From positions 1 through 64,000 of the forward strand of contig NZ_SMKT01000002.1 in assembly GCF_004348735.1 (NCBI RefSeq): a stretch of DNA of 64,000 nucleotides, read 5' to 3'. The first letter of the stretch is position 1. Every line of letters begins with the position of its first letter. This document shows positions 29,089 through 37,159 of this stretch, piece by piece. A model generated the notes under the pieces. That model had not been told where the DNA came from, did no database searches, and saw only the letters and a list, made by a program, of their open reading frames with translations. The DNA comes from Actinomadura sp. KC06 (lineage in GTDB: Bacteria; Actinomycetota; Actinomycetes; Streptosporangiales; Streptosporangiaceae). The translations under genes and the position numbers were made by a program.

Positions 29089-30234
29089 TCAGACCGCCTT
29101 CTCCACGACCGCGACGGCGTTGAGGCCGCCGAACCCGAACGAGTTGACCTGGGCGACCGACAGCCCCTCGGCGCGCGCGGCGGCGCCCCGGACCAGGCGG
29201 AAGCCCGCCACCTCGTCGATCGGGTCGTCCAGATGCACGATGGGCGGGACGGTGCCGGTCCGCATCGCCTCCACCCCGGCGACCAGGCTGTGCAGCCCGG
29301 AGGCCCCGGCCGTGTGCCCGGTCATGCACTTGATGGCCGTCAGGTACGGGCGGGCCGCGGCCGCGCCGAAGACCTCGGCGAAGGCGTCGACCTCGGCCTC
29401 GTCGTTCAGCGGCGTCCCGGTCCCGTGCAGCATGACCAGGTCGATGTCGTCCGGGCGCACGCCGGACCGCTCGTGCGCCTCGCGGATCGCGACGCCGATG
29501 TTCGCGGCGTCCGGCGCGGACGGGTGCGAGGCGTCGCAGTTGATCGCCACCCCGCGGACGGTGGCGTGCCGCCGTCCGGACGGGCCGGGCCCGTCGGCGG
29601 CGCGGCGCAGCACGACGGCGACCGCGCCCTCGCCCTGCAGCATGCCGCGGCGGTCCCGGTCGAAGGGCCGGATCCGGTCCGGCGCCTCGGGGTAGCAGCG
29701 GTCCAGCAGCCCGTAGGTGCTCTCGGTGATCGTGTCGACGCCGGCCACCACGACCGTGTCGCACTCGTCCAGCTCCAGCAGGTCGGTGCCGAGGCCGAGC
29801 GCGTAGAGGGACGCGGAGCAGGCGTTGGCCACGGTGTAGGTGCGGGTCGCGCCGAACCGGCGGCCGAGCGCGGCGCCGAAGTGCAGGTCGGCCGGATCGA
29901 ACGGGATGCCGTCGCGCCAGCTCAGCTCGACCGAGCGCAGCTCGCGCAGGGTGGTGCCGACCAGCACGGGGACGTCGCCCAGCCGCTCGTCCATGCCCGC
30001 GTCGCGCAGCGCGGCGGCGACCGCCCGCTCCAGCCACCGGCTCGCGCGCAGCGGCACGTCGCCGGAGTCCGGGCGGTCGTCGATCTCGTAGGCGTTCCGG
30101 GCCCGGTACCGGGTCGGGTCGAAGCCGCGCAGCGGGGCGTGCGCGCTGCGTCCGGCGCAGAGCGCGGCGAAGAACGCCGCGACGTCGTCGCCGGGCGCGG
30201 CGACGGCCCCCATGCCCGTGACGATCCAGCTCAT
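29089..30234 (-). CDS. Beta-ketoacyl-ACP synthase (second KS of operon)
   Basis: This 381-aa KS has Cys in VANACSASLY, His in LHGTGTPLND, Lys in AIKCMTGHT and His in TGHTAGAS, and it ends NSFGFGGLNAVAVVEKAV. All catalytic residues are present. It begins in a TGATG overlap with the first KS gene and is followed by a CLF-like gene. It is the likely elongating KS of one of the KS-CLF pairs. Confidence 0.95.
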   Translation of the reverse strand: MSWIVTGMGAVAAPGDDVAAFFAALCAGRSAHAPLRGFDPTRYRARNAYEIDDRPDSGDVPLRASRWLERAVAAALRDAGMDERLGDVPVLVGTTLRELRSVELSWRDGIPFDPADLHFGAALGRRFGATRTYTVANACSASLYALGLGTDLLELDECDTVVVAGVDTITESTYGLLDRCYPEAPDRIRPFDRDRRGMLQGEGAVAVVLRRAADGPGPSGRRHATVRGVAINCDASHPSAPDAANIGVAIREAHERSGVRPDDIDLVMLHGTGTPLNDEAEVDAFAEVFGAAAARPYLTAIKCMTGHTAGASGLHSLVAGVEAMRTGTVPPIVHLDDPIDEVAGFRLVRGAAARAEGLSVAQVNSFGFGGLNAVAVVEKAV

Positions 30235-31496
30235 CAGGCCGCCCCGGCCGCGTGCGAGGGCTCGGGCGCGCGCCCGAGGATGAGCACGGCGTTGTTGCCG
30301 CCGAACGCCAGCGCGTTGTTCTGGACGACCCGCAGGTCCGCCTCGCGCGCCTGGTTGGGGACGCAGTCGACGCCGCACTCCGGGTCGGTCTCGACATGGT
30401 TGATGGTCGGCGGGATGAAGCCCTCGCGCAGCGCCAGCGCGCACGCCGCCGCGGCGATCGCGCTGGCCCCGCCCATCGTGTGCCCGATCATCGCCTTGAT
30501 GGAGATGGTGGGCGGCGGACGGTCGCCGAACACCTGCCTGATCGCGCCGGTCTCGGTGACGTCGTTGGCCTTCGTCCCGGTGCCGTGCGCCGAGATGAAG
30601 TCGACGTCGCCCGGCCCGATCCCGGCGTCGCGGTGGGCCATCTCGATGCCGCGGGTGATCCCGTCGCGGTCCGGGGCGACGGGATGGCGGGCGTCGCACG
30701 ACAGCCCGTAGCCGAGCACCTCGGCGTAGATCCTGGCGCCGCGCGCGAGCGCGGCGTCCAGGCTCTCCAGCACCAGGACGCCCGCGCCCTCGCCGGTGAG
30801 GATCCCCTTGCGGTCCTTGTCGAACGGGCGGCAGACCTCCGGGGTGATGGTGCCGAGCCGGTAGAAGCCGGTGAAGGTCTTGCGGCAGACCGCGTCGGCC
30901 CCGCCGACGAGGGCGATCTCGGCGTCCCCGCAGCGGATCGCGTCGAACCCGCTGCCGACCGCGAAGTTGCCCGCCGCGCAAGCCGTCGGAAGGGTCGTGG
31001 CCTCGACGTCGGTCAGCCCGAACTCGGCGACGATCGAGGTCGACAGCCGGACCGCGCCGACCCGGCGGGCGATCACCGGGTCGAAGGCGCCGGGGCCCCG
31101 CTCCAGCTCGCTCTCCACCAGGCCGTCCAGGTCGCGGGACTCGCCGTCGGTGGTCCCCATCGACACCAGGGCCCGCCGGGCCCGGAGGTCCGCCGGGGCA
31201 AGGCCGGCGTCCGCGACGGCCATCCGCGCGGCGGCGACCGAGAACCGGGCCGCCCGGCCGAGGTCGTCCAGCGGGGTGCCGGTGATCCAGTCGGCGGCCC
31301 GGAAGTCGTCGATCTCGCACCCGTTGGCGTGGGCGAACCCGGCGGTGTCGAACGCGGTGATCGGCTTGGCGCCGCTCCGCCCGGCGCGCAGCCCGGCGGC
31401 GAAGTCCGCGACCCCGATGCCGATGCTGGTCACCGGTCCGAGCCCGGTGACCACCACCCGCCGGGACGCCTCCAGACCGGTCATGGCGCGGGTCAC
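30234..31496 (-). CDS. Beta-ketoacyl-ACP synthase (first KS of operon)
   Basis: This 420-aa FabF-type KS has Cys in LPTACAAGNF, His in AHGTGTKANDV, Lys in SIKAMIGHT and His in IGHTMGGAS. It ends NNALAFGGNNAVLIL. It is slightly longer than the other two KSs and has no KS-like partner next to it. The GTG at 31496 overlaps the ACP stop; an ATG at 31484 is an alternative start. It may work alone, for example in initiation, or pair with the Cys-less protein at 22362-23483. Confidence 0.95.
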   Translation of the reverse strand: MTRAMTGLEASRRVVVTGLGPVTSIGIGVADFAAGLRAGRSGAKPITAFDTAGFAHANGCEIDDFRAADWITGTPLDDLGRAARFSVAAARMAVADAGLAPADLRARRALVSMGTTDGESRDLDGLVESELERGPGAFDPVIARRVGAVRLSTSIVAEFGLTDVEATTLPTACAAGNFAVGSGFDAIRCGDAEIALVGGADAVCRKTFTGFYRLGTITPEVCRPFDKDRKGILTGEGAGVLVLESLDAALARGARIYAEVLGYGLSCDARHPVAPDRDGITRGIEMAHRDAGIGPGDVDFISAHGTGTKANDVTETGAIRQVFGDRPPPTISIKAMIGHTMGGASAIAAAACALALREGFIPPTINHVETDPECGVDCVPNQAREADLRVVQNNALAFGGNNAVLILGRAPEPSHAAGAA

Positions 31497-31762
31497 TCCC
31501 GCGCGGCGTCGGCCACGACGGCGTAGACGCCGTCGAGGTTCACCATCCGGTCCATCGCCGCCTGGTCGATCGTCACGCGGAACGTGCGCTCGAGCGCGGC
31601 CAGGATCTCGATGGCGCGCAGCGAGTCGGCGCCGTGATCCTCCTTGAAAAGGCTTCCGTCGGTGAGCTCGTCGGGGTCGATCTCAAGGATCTCGCAGACG
31701 ATCTCCTTGATCTGACCCTTTTGCTCGCCGTCCAGGACCGCCGTGATATTCGAGCCGGACAT
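31493..31762 (-). CDS. Acyl carrier protein, first gene of PKS operon
   Basis: This 89-aa ACP has the phosphopantetheine Ser47 in EDHGADSLRAIEIL. It opens the leftward PKS operon and overlaps the first KS gene by 4 nt. A TATAG direct repeat lies about 61 nt upstream of the ATG. It probably carries the growing polyketide for the KS/KR/DH/ER set. Confidence 0.95.
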   Translation of the reverse strand: MSGSNITAVLDGEQKGQIKEIVCEILEIDPDELTDGSLFKEDHGADSLRAIEILAALERTFRVTIDQAAMDRMVNLDGVYAVVADAARE

Positions 31763-32113
31763 GTCACCTCCGCGATTCGACGTACCGGTTCACGTCACTG
31801 CCGCAGAGCGTGCGATTGGGCGCTATATCTTTCCTATACGGCCGCCAGGTGCCCGGACGCGACCGCCGGTGTTCCGCGCCCCGCTCGCCGGGCAAGGGGT
31901 TGCGGGTCCGAGATTCGCGTGTATACGGTGATGCTCCGCAATGGCGCTGACGCGTGGCGGCGGCGAACTCGGGGGACGACCAGAAATTGTTTCTTCAGCC
32001 GTAGGTCAAAGCGCGCCCCTCATCACCGGGCCCGCGGGAATTCAACGGCGACTTGCGGAGGCGGCCCCGCGGAATCCCCGGCCGCCTGATCATCCAGCCG
32101 ACATGGAGTTTCC
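31763..32113. other. Divergent intergenic region between PKS operon and sbnB
   Basis: This 351-nt gap holds the promoters of the leftward PKS operon and the rightward sbnB gene. It contains the TATAG direct repeat at 31823-31838, an AT-richer stretch near 31986-31998 and a GTATAC palindrome at about 31921. I see no convincing ORF in it. The sbnB Shine-Dalgarno (GGAG) lies at 32105-32108. Confidence 0.7.
31823..31838 (-). promoter_or_regulatory. Direct repeat TATAG-N6-TATAG upstream of the PKS operon
   Basis: On the minus strand two TATAG pentamers lie exactly 11 bp apart (top-strand CTATA at 31823 and 31834), 61 nt upstream of the first ACP gene. The spacing and sequence are the same as upstream of FAAL and SbnA. 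The region is otherwise very GC-rich, which makes three such pairs unlikely by chance. It is a candidate binding site for a pathway activator or part of a shared promoter. Confidence 0.65.
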
Positions 32114-33139
32114 ATGAAACAGGTCCCGACATTCGCCGTGATCTCCGGCGCCCAGGTCCACGACGCGGTCGCCGGACGCGAGAAGCAGGTCATCGAGATG
32201 ATCGAGGCCGCCTACCGGCTGCACGGCGAGGGCCGCACGGTCAATCCCGACTCCTACTTCCTGCGCTTCCCCGACCGCCCGTCCGACCGGATCATCGCGC
32301 TGCCCGCGTCGGTCAAGGGCGACGTCGGCGTGCACGGCATCAAATGGATCTCCAGCTTCCCCGGCAATGTCGCCGGCGGCCTTCCCCGCGCGTCCGCCGT
32401 GCTGATCCTCAACGACGCGGAGACCGGCTATCCGTTCGCGTGCATGGAGAGCTCCATCATCTCCGCCGCCCGCACCGCCGCGTCCGCCGCCCTCGCCGCC
32501 GCGGCCCTCACCGACCGCCGCGGCGCCCGGCCCCGCCGCGTCGGCTTCGTCGGCGCCGGCCTCATCGCCCGCTACATCCACACCTACCTGGCCGCCAACG
32601 GCTTCACCTTCGACACCCTCGGCGTCCACGACCTCTCCGCCGAGCACGCCCGGGGCTTCGAGGGCTACCTACGGCGCACCGAGAAGGGCGCCATCACCGT
32701 CCACGAGACGGCCGAGGCCCTCATCCGCTCATCAGACCTGATCGTCTTCGCCACCGTCGCCGGCGAACCGCACGTCAGCGACCCGGCCTGGTTCGCGCAC
32801 AACCCCCTCGTCCTGCACGTCTCCCTGCGCGACCTCTCCCCCGAGATCATCCTCTCGTCCTGGAACGTCGTGGACGACGTCGAGCACTGCCTGAAGGCGA
32901 ACACGTCCCCCCACCTGGCCGAACAGCACGTGGGCAACCGCGACTTCGTCGCCGGGACCCTCTACGACGTCCTCACCGGCGGGGCCACCCCGCCCGCCGA
33001 CGAGCCGGTCGTCTTCTCCCCGTTCGGCCTGGGCGTCCTGGATCTGGCGGTCGCCCGCCACGTCTACGACCAGGTGGCCGCATCCGGCGCCCTGCACACC
33101 GTCCCGGACTTCTTCCACGACCTCACCCGCTACGGCTAA
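32114..33139 (+). CDS. sbnB: SbnB-like dehydrogenase, 2,3-diaminopropionate biosynthesis
   Basis: This 341-aa protein of the ornithine cyclodeaminase/mu-crystallin family has the Rossmann motif GFVGAGLIARYIHTYL near residue 143 and is of the SbnB type. SbnB oxidatively cleaves N-(2-amino-2-carboxyethyl)-L-glutamate to 2,3-diaminopropionate and 2-oxoglutarate with NAD. The first step would come from the SbnA homologue at 10550-11578. The gene is transcribed away from the cluster as a single gene with its own GGAG site. It marks the probable right edge of the biosynthetic cluster. Confidence 0.93.
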   Translation: MKQVPTFAVISGAQVHDAVAGREKQVIEMIEAAYRLHGEGRTVNPDSYFLRFPDRPSDRIIALPASVKGDVGVHGIKWISSFPGNVAGGLPRASAVLILNDAETGYPFACMESSIISAARTAASAALAAAALTDRRGARPRRVGFVGAGLIARYIHTYLAANGFTFDTLGVHDLSAEHARGFEGYLRRTEKGAITVHETAEALIRSSDLIVFATVAGEPHVSDPAWFAHNPLVLHVSLRDLSPEIILSSWNVVDDVEHCLKANTSPHLAEQHVGNRDFVAGTLYDVLTGGATPPADEPVVFSPFGLGVLDLAVARHVYDQVAASGALHTVPDFFHDLTRYG

Positions 33140-33206
33140 CCCTCGCGAACCGGACCGGGGTCTCGGGCGCGCACGCCACAGGTGGTTCTGGCATGCGTGT
33201 AACGTA

Positions 33207-33221
33207 TCCTGCATGACAGGA
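33207..33221. promoter_or_regulatory. Inverted repeat TCCTG-N5-CAGGA over the IclR start codon
   Basis: TCCTG at 33207-33211 and CAGGA at 33217-33221 form an inverted repeat that spans the ATG of the IclR gene. The same half-sites recur near 34188, 34249 and densely at 38812-38925. Autoregulation by the IclR protein is a reasonable inference. Confidence 0.5.
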
Positions 33222-34007
33222 CAGCGGTCTGAACGGTCGAGCGGTTACCGGGAGCGCAACTCCACCGCCGACCGCGCCCTCGACATCCTCCTGCTCTTCG
33301 AGGACACGCGGCTGGTGCTGACCGGCCAGGAGGTCGCCGACCAGCTCGGCGTCGCCCGGTCGACCGCCTACCGGTATCTGCAGAGCCTGGTGTCCTCGGG
33401 CTTCATCGAGGAGCAGCGGCCCGCCGGGTACCGGCTCGGGCCCCGGGTGTTCGAGCTGGCCCGGCTCGCCCGCAAGGGGATCGGGCTGTCGGAGATCGCC
33501 CGTCCGGTCATGCGGGAGCTGGTGGCGACCGTGGGCGAGGCCGTGCTGCTCACGCGGCGGACGGGCGGCACCGTCGTCTGCCTGGAGCGCGAGGAGACCG
33601 ACCATCCGGTGCGGCTGTCCTACGAGCGCGGGCACGTGCTGCCGATCAACGCGGGCGCGGCGGCGCTCGTCCTGCTGGCCTGGGCGTCCGACGAGGAGAT
33701 CACCGAGGTCGTCGAGCAGAGCGGGCTGCCGCGGTTCACCGGCGCGACCGTCACCGACGCGGACGTGCTGCGCAAGCGGCTGGGGGAGATCAAGGCGGCC
33801 GGGGTGGCCGTCACCCGGGGCGAGCTGGACGCCGACGTGCTCGGCGTCGCCGCCCCCATCCGCGACGAGTCCGGCGGCGTGGTGGCCGCGGTGAGCATCG
33901 CCGCCCTCTCCCACCGGGTGCCGGACGAGCGGCTGCCCGAGGTGGCGCGGGCGGTCGAGGTCGCCGCCGCCGAGATCAGCGAACGGCTCGCGGTCCTCGA
34001 ATCCTGA
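33213..34007 (+). CDS. IclR-family transcriptional regulator
   Basis: This 264-aa regulator has an N-terminal winged helix-turn-helix (about residues 20-80; LTGQEVADQLGVARSTAYRYLQSLVSSGFI) and a C-terminal IclR effector domain (about 95-255; EREETDHPVRLSYERGHVLPINAGAAALVLL). IclR proteins often control aromatic and organic-acid catabolism, which matches the genes to the right. A CAGGA/TCCTG inverted repeat overlaps the start. Two hairpins and a terminator follow the gene, so it forms its own unit. Confidence 0.93.
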   Translation: MTGQRSERSSGYRERNSTADRALDILLLFEDTRLVLTGQEVADQLGVARSTAYRYLQSLVSSGFIEEQRPAGYRLGPRVFELARLARKGIGLSEIARPVMRELVATVGEAVLLTRRTGGTVVCLEREETDHPVRLSYERGHVLPINAGAAALVLLAWASDEEITEVVEQSGLPRFTGATVTDADVLRKRLGEIKAAGVAVTRGELDADVLGVAAPIRDESGGVVAAVSIAALSHRVPDERLPEVARAVEVAAAEISERLAVLES

Positions 34008-34012
34008 ACATC

Positions 34013-34092
34013 CGCGCGAGCCTGAAAACTCGCGCGAGTCCTGATCGTTCGCCGTCCACGGCCCCGGAGCGCGGCTCCGGGGCCGAATCTTT
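34013..34092 (+). terminator. Tandem hairpins with T-tract after the IclR gene
   Basis: The first hairpin is CGCGCGAG (34013-34020) with CTCGCGCG (34029-34036). The second has a perfect 12-bp stem, CGGCCCCGGAGC (34059-34070) with GCTCCGGGGCCG (34074-34085) and a 3-nt loop, followed by aatcttttt. The second is a textbook intrinsic terminator for the rightward IclR transcript. Confidence 0.88.
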
Positions 34093-34298
34093 TTCGGCCC
34101 GTCCCGGGACCGCTCTCCGGACCCGTCCGATCGGCGTCTTCCCAGCTCAGCGCATGTCCCGTATGTTAGGAGCGCTGTTCTCCAGCACAGGACGGACCGC
34201 GTCCGGCGGCCGTGCCCCTTGTCGGCAACCCGTCCCAGTTGCATAATTCAGGACCACTGTCCCGCAAAGCGAGACATGTCCGAGGAGGAGGGGTTCGG

Positions 34299-35438
34299 AT
34301 GAGGCTCCGTCTGTCGCGGCCTTGGAGGCCGGTCATCACAGCGGCGACGCTCGTGACACTGATCGCGGGGGCCACGGCCGCCTGCGGTTCGGACGCCGGC
34401 GATGAGGCCGCCGCCACGCAGGCCGCGGGCGCGGCGAAGGACCGCCTGGCCGCGACCCCGGCGCTGGCCGCGCTGGTCGAGGCCGCCAAGAAGGAGGGCG
34501 CGCTCGACCTCAACTGGGGCTTCGACGGGCGGGACACCGGCAAGGTGCTCACCGAGACCTTCAAGCAGGCCTACGGCCTGGACATCAAGATCACCCTGAC
34601 CCCGGACCAGAACCAGCCAGGCAACGCCGCCAAGCTCGCGCGGGAGTACAAGGCCAAGTCGCCCGCCTCGACCGACGCCTACATGGGCAGCCCCGAGCTC
34701 GTCCAAGGCATCGGCCCGAAGCGCGACGACGTGCTCGCGAAGGTCGACTGGGCGGCGATCGCCCCGTGGACGAAGGGCCTGGCCAACTCCGACGGCACCG
34801 CGCTGACGTTCGTCGACCTGATCCCCGGCTTCACCTACAACACCACGCAGGTGGAGGAGGGCAAGGTCCCCGCCACGGTCCAGGACGTGCCGAAGATCGG
34901 CAAGCCGATCGCGAGCACCCCCTACGCCGCGCAGTTCAACGTGCTCGGGACGAAGGAGGGCATGGGCCAGGACGCCCTGCGCGCCTACCTGCGCGGGTTC
35001 AAGCCCGCGGGCTTCGTCGGCTGCGGCGAGCTGAACCGCGTCGCGTCCGGCGAGTTCGCCGCGCTGTGGATCTCGTGCGGCAAGAACATCGCCGACGTGT
35101 TCGCCGCGCAGGGCGCGCCGCTGAAGACGGCCGTGCTCAAGGACGCGGCGATCACCTCGACGCGGTACGTCGCCGTCCCGAAGCACGCCAAGCACCCGAA
35201 CGCCGCGCGGCTGTGGGTCACGTGGCTGCTCACTCCGGAGGCGCAGAAGCTCGTCTTCAAGCACGACTTCGCCGACAACCACCGCATCCCCGGCAGCAAG
35301 ACGGCCGCGCAGCTCGCCGAGTACGAGGCCAAGGGCGTGAGGTTCACCCGCGTCGACTACGAGTTCACGCTGGCCCATCCGGAGATCTACAACCCGAAGT
35401 TCAAAGGTGAGCTGATCAAGCTCCTGACGGCCAAATGA
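34299..35438 (+). CDS. ABC transporter substrate-binding lipoprotein (Fbp/iron(III)-type)
   Basis: This 379-aa secreted lipoprotein has a signal peptide (residues 1-27) ending in a lipobox-like TAAC-G. The mature part resembles extracellular solute-binding proteins of the FbpA/iron(III)-putrescine type (ALVEAAKKEGALDLNWGFDGRDTGKVLTETF...). The start ATG at 34299 has GAGGAGGAGGGG directly upstream; the longer in-frame reading from 34212 would disrupt the signal peptide. It overlaps the permease by 4 nt. Given the surrounding catabolic genes, the ligand may be an organic anion or metal complex rather than iron; this is inference. Confidence 0.92.
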   Translation: MRLRLSRPWRPVITAATLVTLIAGATAACGSDAGDEAAATQAAGAAKDRLAATPALAALVEAAKKEGALDLNWGFDGRDTGKVLTETFKQAYGLDIKITLTPDQNQPGNAAKLAREYKAKSPASTDAYMGSPELVQGIGPKRDDVLAKVDWAAIAPWTKGLANSDGTALTFVDLIPGFTYNTTQVEEGKVPATVQDVPKIGKPIASTPYAAQFNVLGTKEGMGQDALRAYLRGFKPAGFVGCGELNRVASGEFAALWISCGKNIADVFAAQGAPLKTAVLKDAAITSTRYVAVPKHAKHPNAARLWVTWLLTPEAQKLVFKHDFADNHRIPGSKTAAQLAEYEAKGVRFTRVDYEFTLAHPEIYNPKFKGELIKLLTAK

Positions 35439-37159
35439 CCCTGCCCGGCGCCCGGCTCGGCCGGCGGCCCACCGCGCTGGGGCTGCTGGCCGGGCTGATC
35501 ACCGTCCCGGCGGCGTGCGTGGTGGGCCTGCTCGCGCTGGTCGTCTACCTGGGCTTCCGCGCGCAGGGCTCGCTGGACGGCGCGTTCACCCTCGGCAACC
35601 TGCGGGCGCTGTTCGGCGACGCGCAGGTCTGGGACGTCGTCCGCAACACCGCCGTCTACGTGACGGTGACGCTCGCCGTGGCGCTCTTCTTCGGGACCGC
35701 GATCGCGCTGCTGGTGGAGCGGACCGACTTCGGCTGGGGACGCACGGTCGGCACGGTGATGGTGCTGCGCATCCTCATCCCCGGCTTCTTCACCGCGATG
35801 GGCTGGATCTTCCTGCTGCACCCGCGGATCGGCGCGATCAACCAGTGGCTGATGGAGGGTTTCGGGCTCGCGAAGGCCCCGATCAACATCGTGTCGCTGG
35901 TCGGCATGGGCGTGGTGGAAGGGCTGGCCCTGTCCGCGCTGGTCTTCACGATGGTGTCGAGCAGCCTGCGCATGCTCGACGGGACGCTGGAGGAGGCGGC
36001 GCGGGCGTCCGGCGCGGGGCCCTGGACGGTGCTGCGCCGCGTGACGCTCCCCCTCATCTACCCGAGCCTGCTCGGCGCCGGGCTGTTCGCCGGGACGATC
36101 GCGATCTCCTCGCTGGACATCCCGCTGATCATGGGTCTGTCGAACCGCATCTACGTGTTCAGCAGCTACCTGTACGTGGCGACCAACCCGTCCGCGGGGA
36201 CCCCGGAGTACGGCGTCCCGGCGGCGTTCAGCGGCGTCATGATCCTCGTCGGGCTGGCGTTCAGCCTCTGGTACCAGCGGACGCTGCGCTCGGGACGCAA
36301 ATACCAGGTCGTCTCCGGCAAGAGCTACCGCCCGGCCCGCATCACCCTCGGACGGTGGCGCTGGGCCGCCTGGCTGCTGGTCGGCGGCTACTTCCTCTGG
36401 TCGATCGTGCTGCCGATGGCGATGGTCGTGTGGATCTCGCTGCTGCCGTTCGTGCAGAAGCCGTCGGCGGCGGCCCTCAAGGTGGCGTCGTTCGACAACT
36501 ACCGGCACCTGGACTGGACGTTCGTCGGCCGCGGCCTGGAGACCTCGGCGAAGCTGATGGTGCTCGCGCCGACGCTGGCGGTGCTGATGAGCCTGGCGTT
36601 CGCGTTCGTCGTCGTCCGCTCGCGCGGGCGGCACCGGTACGTCTACGACCTGGTCGCGTTCCTGCCGCAGGCCGTGCCGAGCACCGTCTTCGCGTTCGGC
36701 GCCATGATCGCCGCGCTGTACTGGACGGAGGGCTGGTACGGCCTGTACGGGACGCTCGCGCTGCTCGTCGGCGTGACGGCCCTCATCCAGCTCGCGTTCG
36801 GCACCCGCATGTTCAACGCCGGGCTGCTCCAGATCCACACCGAGCTGGAGGAGGCGGCGGCGATGTCGGGCGCCTCGACCTGGACGTCCGTCCGCCTGAT
36901 CACGCTGCCGCTGCTGCGCCCGGTGCTGACCTACACGTGGCTGTGGCTGGCGCTGCTGAGCCTGCGCGACCTCACGGTGCCGACGCTCATCGGCGGCCAG
37001 GACACGCTGACCCTCTCGGTCGCGTCCTGGACGCTCTTCAACACCGGGCAGGTCGGGGCGTCCTCGGCCCTCACCCTGCTGATGATCGGTTTCATGACCC
37101 CGGTCGTCGTGGTGTTCCTCCTGCTCACTCGCAAGAACGAAGGGAAGGCCCTCTCATGA
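35435..37159 (+). CDS. ABC transporter permease, fused double-domain (FbpB-type)
   Basis: This 574-aa inner-membrane permease is made of two fused permease halves, each with about six hydrophobic helices. The two EAA-type loops are visible as EEAARASGAGPWTVLRRVTLPLIYPSL near residue 185 and EEAAAMSGASTWTSVRLITLPLLRPVL near 470. This is the layout of FbpB-type iron(III) permeases. It overlaps both the binding-protein and ATPase genes, giving a complete three-gene importer. Confidence 0.94.
   Translation: MTLPGARLGRRPTALGLLAGLITVPAACVVGLLALVVYLGFRAQGSLDGAFTLGNLRALFGDAQVWDVVRNTAVYVTVTLAVALFFGTAIALLVERTDFGWGRTVGTVMVLRILIPGFFTAMGWIFLLHPRIGAINQWLMEGFGLAKAPINIVSLVGMGVVEGLALSALVFTMVSSSLRMLDGTLEEAARASGAGPWTVLRRVTLPLIYPSLLGAGLFAGTIAISSLDIPLIMGLSNRIYVFSSYLYVATNPSAGTPEYGVPAAFSGVMILVGLAFSLWYQRTLRSGRKYQVVSGKSYRPARITLGRWRWAAWLLVGGYFLWSIVLPMAMVVWISLLPFVQKPSAAALKVASFDNYRHLDWTFVGRGLETSAKLMVLAPTLAVLMSLAFAFVVVRSRGRHRYVYDLVAFLPQAVPSTVFAFGAMIAALYWTEGWYGLYGTLALLVGVTALIQLAFGTRMFNAGLLQIHTELEEAAAMSGASTWTSVRLITLPLLRPVLTYTWLWLALLSLRDLTVPTLIGGQDTLTLSVASWTLFNTGQVGASSALTLLMIGFMTPVVVVFLLLTRKNEGKALS

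Noticed and set aside
31915..31930. GTATAC palindrome before sbnB as another copy of the TATAG operator
   Set aside because: It has TATAC, not TATAG, and no second copy 11 bp away.
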